This document shows, in pieces, positions 45,945-57,439 of a DNA stretch of 64,000 bases (positions are counted from its first letter, which is position 1; every line of letters begins with the position of its first letter). The translations under genes and the position numbers were made by a program. A model generated the notes under the pieces. It had not been told where the DNA came from and ran no database searches. It worked only from the letters and a program-made list of their open reading frames with translations. This DNA comes from Diphasiastrum complanatum (Eukaryota; Streptophyta; Lycopodiopsida; Lycopodiales; Lycopodiaceae). The stretch spans positions 33,485,683 to 33,549,682 of the forward strand of contig CM055101.1 of the NCBI GenBank assembly GCA_029204225.1. Direction: 5' to 3'.

Positions 45945-47745
45945 GGGTAAGATGTCACGCACTCTATTCATTAAAGACTCCTACAGAACGACCAAGATTC
46001 TGAAGTTAGTGTATTTTGACATCTGTGGAACTTTCAATGTGATCTCAGTAGGAGGTTCAAAATATTATATAACCTTCATTGATAATTATAGTAAATTTGC
46101 TAGAGTGTACTTTATTCAGAATAAATCTGAAGCACTTGATAAATTCACAAAATATGTGAATTGGACTGAGAGACGTACAAACAGCAATGTGAAGCAGATC
46201 AGGACAGATCAAGGTGGCGAATACATCTCGAATCGCTTCACTGACTTCTGTAATAATCGTGGCATCATTCACAGAAGGATTGCAGCCTACATATCGCAAC
46301 ACAATGGTGTTGCAGAAAGAAAGAATAGGACCCTGATGGAAGCTGCCAGATGCATGATGGCCTACTCGAAAGCTCCAAGGGTACTGTGGACTGAAGTAGT
46401 AGCTACAGCCACATACATCCAGAACATGACAGGTAAGTCTGGTGTCCCTTACACGACACCACACGAGTTATGGTGGGGTAGAAAGCCCAAGTTGTCTCAC
46501 ATCAGAATATATGGCTATACAACTTATGCACATATTCCTGATAAGCTTCGAAAGAAGCTTGATGAGGAAGCCGAGCGAGGATTTCTGGTAGGTTATGACA
46601 ACAACTCGTCATACTACAGAGTCTACATGCCAGACACAAACACTGTGAAAATAGTGAGAGATGTCAGATTTGATGAGAGCAAGACAATGGCCAGTGACGA
46701 TCCTATCAGCTATGGGAGATAGTACTATGACCTATGGCCAGTGACAAAGGGAGCAGACGAAAGATTTGAGAGGCAACCTACTCCTATGATACCTGTAAAC
46801 CAGGATGGTTCCGGACCTAGCAGAGCAGACAAAGACAAAGGCATTGTTGTCCCAGGAGGACCTCCTAGAAGTTCTACAAGACCACGAAGAGCGCCAACAA
46901 GATATGTGCCAGACAACTATGCTTCTACATCAGAGAAGTTCTACGGATTCAATGGCGAATCACAGACATTTGAGGAAGAGATTGAAAGTCCAGAAATGGA
47001 CAAATCGATCCAAGCCATGAACGAAGAGATGGAGTCCATGAGGAAAAACCAGATATGGACGTTGCAGCCATTACCACATAAGCGCAAGATTGTCAAATGC
47101 AAATGGGTTTTGAAGCTCAAATACGGACAAGATGGGCATGCGACAAAATACAAGGCAAGACTGGTAATGAAGGGATTTTCTCAGAGATATGGTATTGACT
47201 ACTCTGAAACCTTCTCTCTTGTCATTAAGCATTCGTCCCTACGACTGTTATTTGCATATGCAACAACTTATGACCTCAGGATCCACATTGTGGATGAGAA
47301 GACAACCTTCTTGCATGACGAACTTTTAGAAGAGGTCTATATGGATCAACCCCTAGGATATGTCTCGAATTCACTTCCTGACTATGCACGCAGAATGCAT
47401 AGAAGTATCTACGGTCTGAAACAGTCAGCCCGACAATGGTACAAGAAGAAAGATCAAGCCCTGAAATCATTAGGATTCAAGCCATTGTTGGCTGATTCCA
47501 ATGTGTATGTCAGAGTTACAGATTGATAGATCATCATTGTGGCCATATATGTGGACGACACTCTCATACTTTGCAAGAGTGATCAGCTGATTGCTGAAGT
47601 GAAGGAAGACATCTTAAAACATTTTGAGATCGTGGATATGAGAGAAGTCAGTTGTTACATGGGCTTGCAATTGAAAGGGACTATGAGGGAGGTAAGCTAT
47701 ACCTTCACCAGTCCAAATACACCCAAAAGATCCTAGAGAATTTTG
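45945..47745 (+). pseudogene. Copia-B Pol: integrase and partial RT
   Basis: Starts with GKMSRTLFIKDSY and VYFDICGTFN (first catalytic Asp), then RTDQGGEYIS (second Asp) and QHNGVAERKNRTLMEAAR (Glu), so the integrase core is complete to 46719. A TAG at 46720 ends the first open piece. RT resumes with RRAPTRYVPDNY, CKWVLKLKYGQDG, VDEKTTFLHDELLEEVY and RSIYGLKQSARQW; a TGA near 47525 and frameshifts precede AIYVDDTLILCKS. It breaks off near 47745 before RNase H. Together with 41651-42934 it is a copia-B element that lost protease/pre-integrase sequence and received the gypsy piece between gag and pol. Confidence 0.88.
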
Positions 47746-48500
47746 GCTATGGTGGAACTGTATCATTCAATTTGAATATGGAGGAATCAAAACTCAGAAA
47801 GAGGATTTTCCCATTGCTTCACTGAAACACATTCAAAAGAGTGTAGAAATTCTGTCAAATGCGCTCTAGCTGCTTGAACCAGCATATGATGTGGTGCTGG
47901 ATTCTCCTCACTTAGTTGGTATGAAGAAAGTTCAACCTCTGATATTGTTATAGATGCTGAAAGTGCCTAACGAATATCAAATAAAGGAATCACACCGCTA
48001 AACTACATCAAGGAATGTTGAGCAACCAAGGAGGAGTTCCAAAATCCAAATTTACCGGGAATGCCAGTATCAAAAGGTCAACAAGTTGTAGATCGGCCCA
48101 TGAGCGAAAACAAAGCCCAACGCCTTCCCAACAGATTTTACGGTGAAGGGAATAAAAGCATGGTAGAGTCGATATAGGATTTACATCTATTTGCGATATG
48201 ACGCTTAGAAGGTGCATTGTACTCGTAAGCCAAAGGCACGAGAAGTAGAAATAGATCTAAATACCAATGGGCCAAAAATAACAATGGACCCAAGTAGTTC
48301 TAAAATGCATTTGATTCTTAACTTTTTATGATATTCAAAAGTTGTTATGGCACATGGTTTTGGGTGAACCAGAAACCCTAACCCTAGCTTTGTCTATAAG
48401 TAGGGATGTGACACCATTTTGTAATCACTTTTCACTTGTATGATCAGAGATTGAGAGAGAGAGAAGAAAGCCTCCTCCTCCATTTTCCTACTTTAACACT
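47746..48500. other. Unassigned sequence with an LTR-like promoter end
   Basis: No frame is convincing. Near 48405-48480, tctataagtaggg followed by a GA/CT-rich tract looks like the TATA-to-leader zone of a plant LTR (R/U5), but I found no paired LTR. Confidence 0.3.
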
Positions 48501-49133
48501 GTTGCGAGTTGAGTGAGAAAGTTTGCAATGTTCTCCTAAGGTATTTAAGATTTTTTGTGCATGTCATTTTTTAAAACCACCTATTTTTAAATTTTTTTTT
48601 TTTAAAAACTAAAAATATATATCAATACACTTATTTCTTAAGTTGTGTAATTCTATGGATTAAAAAATATTTATTAATTATTAATTTTATGAAGTTCATA
48701 ATTTATAAAATTTTAAGTAGCTTTATGAATTGTAAACCAAAATTTATTTCTTATTTATTAAAACCATCTTATAAGACATACGTTGGATTTTTGCAACATT
48801 TCTTAATTTGATAATCATTTTGATTTATATCAAAATTGAGATCTATTAACTGGACATTTCAATGACAATAAAAAAATGTCATACTTCTTTGTTATATGCA
48901 ATTTATTGTTGCAATAAGGCTGAAGAGAACTAAGAATTACGTTTTTTGCAGATTCATATATCAAAAAATAAACATAGCTTTGTAAGCATCCATTCACAAT
49001 ACATTTATAGAAACATGTAACAATCAGATTCTACAAATCAAACAAACATCACACTATTCTTATGCTCTACTTAATTACCAAAAGCAAACAGATTTGAACA
49101 TTTGAAGTTCAAAAACCATGGTGTTATGTTGAT
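48501..49133. other. AT-rich spacer
   Basis: Very AT-rich DNA without coding potential. It lies downstream of the minus-strand methyltransferase pseudogene and would include its 3' flank. Confidence 0.5.
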
Positions 49134-50259
49134 TCATTCGTTATCAATGTTTTGTCGAATCATATCATCCATGATATGATTCCAGATATCTAACAATTGA
49201 TCGTTTTTTTCAAATCCATCTTCTTCCTCTTTCTCCACATCCCTTCCTCTTCAGGTTTATCATTGTCAAAACCTCCTTCCCTACCGATCATTGCCTCATC
49301 TGCTAGCTCACCAAACTCAGCTTCTTCTTAGTGAATTGGAGGATGGAGGCATTGGCTCCATAGAAGCCATTTGGAACTTATCGCTGTCAACAACAATAAT
49401 TGTCCCCACCTCCTGATCTTCAATAGGGTGCTCATTTGTGGCAGCTACACGCATCTCAGTATAACGAGCTTGTATTTCATCAAGCTCAAGGGCAATGCAA
49501 CGTCTCCTAAGCTTCACTGCACACAATGCTGTTGTCCTTGAAATTGAACACAATAATATTTAAGGAGGGATTTTTTAAAAAATGATTATATATGTACCAA
49601 CACGTAATCTTTGTAATAAATATTTACCTGTTCCTGCAAATAGATCTAACACACAGTCATTTTCACTTGAAAACAAGTTAATCAATCTATTGATTAACCG
49701 TTGGGGCTTCTGGTAGGGATTCACAAGAGAATGACTTCTTTCAACATGCCTTAGTTTCCGAGTGACGGTTGGAAAGCTAAGGACATTACTATAATCTTAA
49801 TTACAGTGAGCTTTGATGCGCTTCTTCTCAATGCTATCAAAGTATCTAATACTGATCATCTCAAAAGCGCTCAACAATCTGGATCTCGGTGCATAACTGA
49901 TATTTGTTTTGTGTCTGAAATTTGAATGTTACAAAAAATATAAGAAATATATCTAAAAAATTATGATAAATTAGATATCTAAGAACATCATATAAAATGA
50001 CATACCAAATAAGGCTCTTTGCCCCATGAGTGTGCTCCTTCAAGGATGCAAGAACAGAAGCTGCTTGAGCTGCACTATGAAATATTAAGAACCTCCAAAA
50101 CGGAGAGGTTGTCAAGAGCTTAAAATCGAGAATCATTTTGGACACTTGCTTGTAGGTAAACGCTTTTTCATCATTTATTAAATTGGGCAATTGGAAACCA
50201 TATGGTATATCAGCAATAGCAAACCGATCCTGCTTTGGAAGAATATCACACATATATTT
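49134..50259 (-). pseudogene. DNA N6/N4-methyltransferase pseudogene, three exons
   Basis: Exon 1 is 50259-50006 (acceptor gtacag|AAA, donor TTTG|gtatgt), exon 2 is 49896-49628 (acceptor atcag|TTATG, donor ACAG|gtaaat), exon 3 starts at 49536. Exon 1 has DRFAIADIPYGFQLP, the catalytic D-P-P-Y type motif as DIPY. Exon 2 has YAPRSRLLSAFEMISIRYF, NPYQKPQRLINRLI and DLFAGTG, the AdoMet-binding FxGxG motif. Exon 3 gives TALCAVKLRRRCIALELD and an acidic tail ending IRQNIDNE at a stop at 49134-49136. DPPY before FxGxG is the beta-class order of amino-methyltransferases, as in bacterial and phage DNA methylases. Exons 1 and 2 join in phase; damage is an in-frame TAA near 49800, a phase slip at exon 3 and two frameshifts near 49325 and 49250. 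A copia fragment abuts its upstream side. The ParB-like pseudogene at 11.4-13.3 kb may be the missing N-terminal type. Confidence 0.68.
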
Positions 50260-50287
50260 CTGTACAGACTAAGCTTATAGGTGTGCA

Positions 50288-50457
50288 ACATCACTTTTGT
50301 GAGAGAAAAATTAGCGAGTAAAGAAATAAATTTGGTATTTTGCCCATCAAAAGATCAGTTAGCACACATTTGTACCAAACCTATTAGTAGAGGAAAGCAT
50401 TTAGTGTTATCTGAAAATTTGCAGCTTACCTACCATCTCGCTGAAGGGGGAGTGTAA
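50288..50457 (+). pseudogene. Copia RNase H C-terminal end and polypurine tract
   Basis: The plus strand encodes FVREKLASKEINLVFCPSKD, then CTKPISRGKHLVL and a stop at 50455-50457. This is the extreme C-terminus of a copia polyprotein (HFVREK...LADxxTKP). The overlapping aaggggga tract is the polypurine tract. The fragment starts within about 30 bp of the methyltransferase exon 1 acceptor. Confidence 0.85.
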
Positions 50458-50760
50458 TGTCTGATGCTGACGTAAACCATCAGGCCAGTAGCGATTGTTA
50501 TATGTCTTCTTCATAAATAGAACGTGGGTAGTGGTACACGTGTCAGCTCATGGTAGGATAAGCCCTAACATGTACTATGTTTAAGGGTCAGAGCACTTTT
50601 TTTGCTTTCTTTGTTTGAATGTGTTAGGAGAGTGTTTCCTTCAGGTTTTTTATTTGTTTTGCAGGAAAACTCGTAGCATAGTTTCTGTGTTTTACTACAC
50701 ACTGTTTTTCACACTGTTTTTGTTCACGTTTTAATTTCTTTATGAACTGATATTTCAGCA
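50453..50760 (+). repeat. Putative copia LTR after the polypurine tract
   Basis: Begins TGTAATGTCTGATGC immediately after the polypurine tract; a plausible end is ...ATTTCAGCA at 50760 (about 308 bp, TG...CA). It contains cataaatagaacg near 50510, which could be a TATA region. The right end is not confirmed by a second copy. Confidence 0.45.
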
Positions 50761-51229
50761 CATTGCAAACGGATTACCCAAGATATTGCGGATTATGATG
50801 CATTATATATTGGTTTAGCAAACGTTTAATTTCAAACTTTCAGCTAAAGATGTTATATCGGTGAGACAAAGATAATAAGAATACAAACTAACACTTCATA
50901 AGCCAGAGATACATAATAATTACACTACATATGCTAAGATAGTTTGAAGCTGAGTAAATTGTTGACCCATTTAAGTCTTTAATTTAGTCGATTTCGTATG
51001 ATCTGAGCTCTAAATCTTCTGCTCAGGAATTAAATAGTAAATAAAGTCCTGTGCAATATTCCTCATTATAAAGCCATGCCTGGCAAGCAACGTATAATTG
51101 TATCTCAGAGTCCAAGAACCACCAATGAAATTATCATTCAGAAATCAGAACCGTTAACTTATTGACGCTATTCATCAGCATATAGTTATAATATAGACCT
51201 AGACGCAGCGACGATCTTTTACTAAGCAG
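50761..51229. other. No recognisable gene
   Basis: About 470 bp of AT-rich sequence between the putative LTR and the candidate small membrane protein. Nothing is identified; it may include the 3' flank of that minus-strand candidate. Confidence 0.4.
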
Positions 51230-51615
51230 CTGTAGCTTCTTGAGCGGTAGCATCTCCACAATGGCCATGTCTGCGATTTCTCATCTTTTTTGCAAATGAA
51301 TACATCAACGCCTATCAGAATGGTTGCGCACATGATCACTCCGATAGATATGCATGCTTATTTCCACACTGAATTGCCGCCTGAGCCATGATTGGGAGAC
51401 AGTACAACATGCCCAGGATCATGGTGAGTTGGAGCTGGCTTTGGTTGTGAAGACTCTCTAGGCGCTGGATCATTCGTGGGAAGAGGCATGCCATCATCTG
51501 ACACTGATACCAAATTTACATAGAAGAAGAGAATGGGTACCATGAGCAACCTTATCGTCCACACTGCTGATATATCGATGAACTCAAGCTCTTTTCTGTT
51601 TTTCATATTGAGCAC
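51230..51615 (-). CDS. Candidate small membrane protein (broken or intron-containing)
   Basis: The minus frame from 51615 gives an 85-codon product with a hydrophobic segment WTIRLLMVPILFFYVNLVSV near residues 19-38, then a Pro/Ser/His-rich region, ending in a stop at 51358. Past this stop the same frame continues with a second hydrophobic stretch IGVIMCATILIGV, and a neighbouring frame gives FAKKMRNRRHGHCGDATAQE to a stop near 51222. The series signal-like segment, Pro-rich spacer, membrane helix and basic tail resembles short plant type I membrane proteins. One stop and one frame change mean a pseudogene or unrecognised splicing. I do not recognise the family. A (TA)n tract at about 51773-51795 lies upstream. 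Confidence 0.35.
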
Positions 51616-51772
51616 GTGTATCTTCCTCCACCAGCAGGTTCCGTATCTTTGACTTTTGTTCTCGGTCTAAAACTTTTTTATGCTTTTCAACAACTTCCTT
51701 ATCCAGTGAGTGATAATCAGCTATATTGATATTTAGCTCTAGACTAATAGACTGCTATTGCATCGTAAGTGC

Positions 51773-51795
51773 TATATATATATATATATATATAT
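51773..51795. repeat. (TA)n microsatellite
   Basis: About eleven TA units. It could serve as a TATA region for the minus-strand frame at 51615, but nothing confirms that. Confidence 0.9.
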
Positions 51796-51799
51796 GAGA

Positions 51800-52675
51800 G
51801 AGCTGAATCTACAGCTTACTCTCCATTCAAGTAATTTGTGCAAACGAAGCTGGCAAACAACCGAAAGATAGACTTAGCTCACAATCAACTTGGAAGACGT
51901 AGAAAGACAAGCTCACATACAATTCTCAAAGTCTTAGAATCGATGAGAAACCTAGAGCTGTATGAAGGTATGATCTGTCGTGCTCCTGCAAGTCAGTAGC
52001 AGTTGCGATCCGGTTGCAATATTGTACGACCTTACAAGTTAAGTTACACACTCATAAGTTAAACCTTTGCTCAAAATGTGCAAATGAAGTGTGCAATCAT
52101 AAATTTCAAATTTTAATGAATAGATAATGTGTATTTAGAGATCCATTGTAGAGTTATGATTTGAGTTTACTTAAATCTTACATGTCTTTCAATTTGATAT
52201 TGAAGTTTTCTTTTGAAGTGATTCAAATTTCCTTATTAATGTTGTAATCATCATTGGAGCTCTAACATCCTTTTAGTCAAAGTAAATAAAGGAGTATCAA
52301 ATTTTCTATTTGTTGAAATAAATTCAGCCCACCAAATATAGAGAATTTGATTCTTTGCTTCCTATAGCAAGAGGGAAAAATACCAACAACCACCACATCA
52401 TAGATTCTGAGAACCGTACAGTTCTCAAACATTTTTACATTTTTACAATGAACCGTGTAATTAATAATCAATTTTTTTTTTGAAGTCCCCCAAAACAGCC
52501 CCAAAAAAAACCAAAAACACATCCTCCAAAACAGCCCAAAAATAACCAAAAGAAGGTCCCAAAACAAGGCAAAAAAACCTTATGCTTCCCAGCCACAAAA
52601 AGCATCAGTCCCAACTGGTTTTGAGAAAAAGCATAGCACTCTGGAAAGGAAAACAAGATCATAAAAAGACACGGT
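51800..52675. other. No recognisable gene; low-complexity stretch near 52480-52580
   Basis: The only longer frames come from the run of ccaaaacagcccc/aaccaaaa units at about 52480-52580, which yields Phe/Trp/Leu-rich translations on the minus strand. These are compositional artefacts. Confidence 0.55.
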
Positions 52676-52679
52676 GCTT

Positions 52680-52930
52680 TCAACCCCTACATATTTTTTT
52701 AGCTTTCTCAAATAGAACTCTTTGCACCTGCAGACATACAACGAAATCAATAGCTCTTTGTTTTTTTTTCAACTCTCTTGCTTCTTTTTTATTCAAGAGT
52801 GGCATTTGCTTAGTTGCTTTCATGGTAGCTTCCAGAATAAATTTTAAATATAGCAATCCATCTTTTGGAATCCAATCTTTCATGCTTGACAATTGTTTTG
52901 CAAATAAATGCACCACATTTGACTCTAATG
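52680..52930 (-). other. Unidentified 78-codon frame
   Basis: The minus frame 52916-52680 reads KDWIPKDGLLYLKFILEA and LNKKEARELKKKQRAIDF. Composition is protein-like (a Lys-rich amphipathic stretch), but I do not recognise it. It lies just downstream of the gypsy protease remnant on the same strand. Confidence 0.25.
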
Positions 52931-52936
52931 ATTTAA

Positions 52937-54500
52937 TCAGGAAACAATGTTGAAAGCTTGAGAATTTTTATGAAGTCCCAAATTTTTTACTGGTTGGTCA
53001 CAAGTATGATCCGTTGTTGATGAATCATCATCCTGTTTTTGAACCACTAGTTTGATAGTCCAAGTTACAGGATCAACCTTAACTGCACGTTCACGATTTT
53101 CAAAAGTGAGTTTTCTGGTATCCCAGTTATGAATTACTTGCACAACTCGTAACCATGGGCATCCCAATAGGACTCGATAGATATTTGGTGCTTCTGGTAA
53201 GTCCATTACTACGAAAGTAATGACGAACTGTACTCCGACAGTTCTGACAAGTATATCTTCAACCATTCCTTGCGGACGAACTGTCATTTGACCAGCTAGC
53301 TTAATGGCAAAAGTCGTAGGTTTTATCTTTGTAAGCCCCATTTTGCACATAGCTTTGTAGAAATCAGGTTAACTCCTGAACCGTCGTCTATCAAATTAGG
53401 AAATTGTCTATGCTATATCGGCAGGGTGATATTTTTTTATTCACTTTCCCAAGCTGCTCTGACATGGAGTACTTCATTAATTCTTCAAATCCAGCACAAA
53501 AAAGTGGCTCCTAATGAACTTCTGGTTCATCTTGAGTTATCTTTTGCGCTAATACTCCTTTTGCTTTTGGCACCAACTTCAAGAACTCTCCCAACGAAAT
53601 ATTGATCTTACTAGACAAAATATTCATGAGCAGTTATGTTTGCGGTACTTCCGGTTCAGTCATCTTGAAGGGTTCTTCATGATGATGCAACTGAGCATTC
53701 TTATTTGTTTGTGAATTTTCCGGTGGCTACAATGGTGAAGAACAAACTTCGGCTGTTGCTCTAGCAGGTTCAAGGTTCTCTTCTTCTTGCAGATGTTTAA
53801 TCCACTGCCTCATATCCTGATATCTTTTTTTTTCTGCATGATGATTTGGATAGACTCTAGATGTTGTTGGTATATTAGTTAATGGTATAGAATCAGCACA
53901 TACTGGATCTACTACCGATTCTTTATGCTTCTATGCTTTGGTGACCAGCATCAAGGGTACGCTTGGTTTATTCTGAGCTACTGGTCTTTGCTTGATTGTT
54001 ATCAAATTTACAGGAGTTGTAGCCGGTGGTGGCTTTGGTTTTGCTGGACATTCCTTATAACAATGCCCATAACCACAGTCACGACAGAATGGTACTGATT
54101 TCCATTCGTTTTTTCAATTGAGGAAACTCATTCACTATGTGATTTCCTGTACAAATAGAACACCAGACATTTTCCCTGGTAGGAAAAGTCTTTGCAAACT
54201 TCTCAGGTTCCTTGTTCGCTTGTCCATGGAAATCTTCCAATGCTTTGATCTTCTCATCAAATTGTGACTACAACTTTTCCATCTGTTTCTGCTGGTTCTT
54301 CCAAGTTTCTCGAACTCATTGAGCATGCGTTGACATTCGTTGATGCAATAGTGGTGGATGTTGTAGTGGTCTGCCCTGCTGTTAGCAGATTCCACACTCA
54401 TATTTTCAACTTGAAGTTCTTCACTAGCATCACGCAGATCCATTCCTTCATAGTGCGATGTTATTTTGCTTGCGTTCGGGAGTGAGTAGTCCAATGAGGT
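52937..54500 (-). pseudogene. Ty3/gypsy gag C-terminus and protease remnant
   Basis: Reading leftward: TRENVWCSICTGNHIVNEF near 54150 matches the first cysteine cluster of the gypsy Gag at 42937-44262. CYKECPAKPKP near 54050 is a further knuckle-like remnant. LIDDGSGVNLISTKLC near 53375 is the retropepsin active site (D-G-S-G form). The open piece 53350-52937 gives IYRVLLGCPWLRV, the second conserved protease block. Frameshifts and stops separate these blocks. No RT or LTR follows. Confidence 0.78.
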
Positions 54501-54509
54501 TGTGGTAGA

Positions 54510-56090
54510 TTCTCAGTTGTGGGCAATATCTTCAAGTTGATCAAAAGAATGGATGTGACGATATCTACAACATATCCCTTGGAAGGAATGGGGTGAGATC
54601 ACCCTAACTTATTGCCAAATCCTAACTGTAACAGTGAATTTTTGTAACCTTGAAATTAGCATTTTAGCTCTTATTTCTCAAAACTGACTACAATTGTACA
54701 TATGGCAAGGCTTCAATTTATTTAAAAATGTGACATAAGATCTTAACAATGACAAAAGATCTTAAGAACATGAATTCCTACAACATATAGATATGTGAAT
54801 TGTGTACACATATTGATATACATATTCATGTAACTAAGCTATTTAGTAAAATAGAGACAAATGAAATCAAAGAAGTAAATCTAGGTGCATTACAATCTTT
54901 TCAGGCCAAGAAACAATATGAGGTACAAACCAAAAATCTCATATTAATAGCAGCTAGAGCTTTTCAATAGTATATCCTCATTATGAGGAGTTTAAAATTT
55001 ACAACTACTTTTGTACATACATTTTCAAAGCCAAAAAGCTCAGAAAATCTTTTGTTAAGAAGGCGTTCTTCTACAGTGCAATGGCCAGCACACTGAGATG
55101 CTGCTGCTTAAAGTTTTATTCGTAAATTATCTATAACCTAAGATAGATGATCATCAGACAGGGAAGCTATTGAGACTAGCATTTCTATGAGATCTGAGAT
55201 AAGGAATGAATGTCATGCCCCTACCAGAATAGCAGAGTGGGATGGAGGTAAAAACATTTTTGAAAGCATTATAACATGAAGAGCTAATCACTTGGAAAGA
55301 CATATATATTGTCACGTTGCACACATACTTGAAGCTGTGAAGAACCAACAGTCTCCAATAGATTGCTAAGCAAGAAATACATCGCCAGCCCCAAATTCTT
55401 CTCAGTTCTTGCAGAGAAGTCTTGGCATTGCATAAGAACCTACTTCATTCACTGCATTCAGTATCAGCCACAACCGTCACCAATAGCCCGAACACCTGCA
55501 GGCTACACAATTCATTGCTATACATGAATGAGTTAGGCTTGCATTTGTGGCTCAAAGTGGGTAGCGAATTTCAAATTTTTTTTTGCAAGACATGACTCAG
55601 ACCCAGAAATGAGCCTACTGATTTGACAACTGTTCTGAGGGCTGACACTGTTTAGCTTTGTTACTTGTTACCAAAATCTTGCTCAAGACTGTAGAAAGGG
55701 GTCTTGGTAAGTCTCCAATGGCAAAGGATCGGATAAATTTTGGGTGAGAGAATGGAAAAGCTGCAAAACTTTCGAGGTCTGGTCATATTTAGGTTAAACA
55801 TTGCTTAGACTTCAGCATCGGATTGTAGCTTATTGTCATTTGCAATTATATATAATAACCTTGGTCAACATCACTTGGAGGTAGAGATAATAGAATGATG
55901 TAATTTTAAAGCTTAAGAAGAATGACGTATGACATATAGGACAATATATACTAATTTTATCACTTCCTTTTGAGTCTAATAGTGTTATGGGTACTTTGTA
56001 GATGTTAATAGCAATGTGTTTAATGGACCTACGGAAACTTCATAGATGTAGATGTTGAAACCTCTCTGTCTCTCTAATAAATTTCACTTT
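54510..56090. other. 1.6 kb without a recognisable gene
   Basis: Only short chance-like frames occur on either strand and no repeat family from elsewhere in the window is visible. Confidence 0.45.
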
Positions 56091-56092
56091 CA

Positions 56093-56094
<2 letters not shown>

Positions 56095-56143
<49 letters not shown>
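56095..56143. repeat. (CT)n microsatellite
   Basis: About 24 uninterrupted CT units. The plus-strand frame through it (56052-56282) is a Leu/Ser artefact at its start. Confidence 0.97.
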
Positions 56144-56147
<4 letters not shown>

Positions 56148-56149
56148 GA

Positions 56150-56940
56150 TATTAAAATCACTAAGGATCTCTTGGATTCTTACAATTTGTTTCAATGGGA
56201 CTCGCCGATCAAAGCGAGGAGCCTCAGAAAGTGTCATGCCTCATCTAAGGTTCGCACATGGGATTCCACTCTCACAACCTAATTGCATTCCACTTCAAAG
56301 TGCAAGCAATTGGTTGTTTTGCTTCCACCCATTAGCTAGCGCACTATCCTCTTGTAGTTCACATTCCAAGTCACTTGAACTAATCTTAGGGCTTCTTGAG
56401 ATTTCTGAACATAATTTTCTTGAACATAGATTTCCTAACAGTGCTTGAACATAGATTGACATTCTAACAAAGCATATAAATTAGAAGCTCCCATTTCTCT
56501 ACTTTATGTCTCTAGAGAGTACTAAGGCATTAATAGAATAGAATGTAAAGAACTCTCTCTCCCTCTCCCTCTCTCTCCCCCTCTCTGCCAACCTGATGTG
56601 AATGATAGGATGTTTCCTGGAGTATGTAAGAGATTGCCCACAGCCTCACCCCCTCCTTGTGCCCCTTGCTCGCAACTCCAACTTTCTTTCTTAACTCTAT
56701 AACTCCATCTTCTCTTTTCAAGGCCTCTATATTAGGGCAATATATACTCAAAAATTTGCTTAAAGGCATATCGAGCATTTCGTCTGAAAATTTGGACTAT
56801 TGCATTTCCAGCTACAAAACAACGGCTGAAATCTGAGATTCACAAATTGCTCTTATTGCCACCGATCTTGCTTCCACTAAAACAAACAAAATAACAAAAG
56901 TTTTAGCTACATGTCGTATTTGATTATTCTGATCTAACAT
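56150..56940. other. No recognised gene; CT-rich patch at 56552-56590
   Basis: The minus frame 56778-56530 (LSKFLSIYCPNIEALKREDG) looks mildly protein-like before running into the CT-rich patch. I do not recognise it and give it no function. Confidence 0.3.
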
Positions 56941-56944
56941 CATA

Positions 56945-57165
56945 CACTGATGATTGAAGGCGGACAATGGACGATGGCCGGGCGGCCGACAATCTGGGTT
57001 ACGGCTGATGGTTTGGGTCGAAGGTCAATGGTTTGGGTCAAAAGTTGTCAGTGACAATTAGCCAAAATTTTGGGTGGTGGCCGATGGTTTGGGTGGACGG
57101 CCAATGATCGTACAAATATCGTGCGGATTTAGGTGGCTGCCAGCGATCTGGGTGATGGCCTTTCG
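56945..57165 (+). repeat. Degenerate GGTTTGGGT-type minisatellite
   Basis: Units of about 15-20 bp such as gatggtttgggt, ggccgacaatctgggt and cgatctgggtgatggcc recur in direct orientation. A related array is at 62095-62400, with the shared phrase aaggtcaatggtttgggtc. Confidence 0.8.
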
Positions 57166-57439
57166 CACATCTTGCATCTCGAATATCTAACATATCTAAC
57201 ACATCTCGGCCATAGTAGAGGTCAAAATTTAACCATGTTCAACAATAGCACATGGAGTATCTTAATCAAAAGTTGATGGGCAGTGGGCGGTAGGCGAATC
57301 TATGTTTGCAAATGTCTATTAATGGCCCACAGTTCAAAGTGAATATGTTGTTCACGCATGTGGTATATATGTGTGTTTTGTTGGAATTCGATGCTCAACC
57401 CCAATAATGAACATCCTGAAAGCTGTACAAAACCCAAAG

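Noticed and set aside
46057-46464. 135-codon open frame on the minus strand
   Set aside because: It lies antisense to the copia-B integrase, whose motifs are clear on the plus strand; it is a shadow frame.
11440-50259. One gene spanning 12-50 kb with retroelements in its introns
   Set aside because: The methylase C-terminus ends at a stop at 49.13 kb, upstream of the ParB-like exons, so they cannot be read as one transcript in that order.
52277-52683. Phe/Trp-rich hydrophobic frames suggesting a membrane protein
   Set aside because: They come from low-complexity ccaaaacagcccc repeats and have no flanking gene structure.
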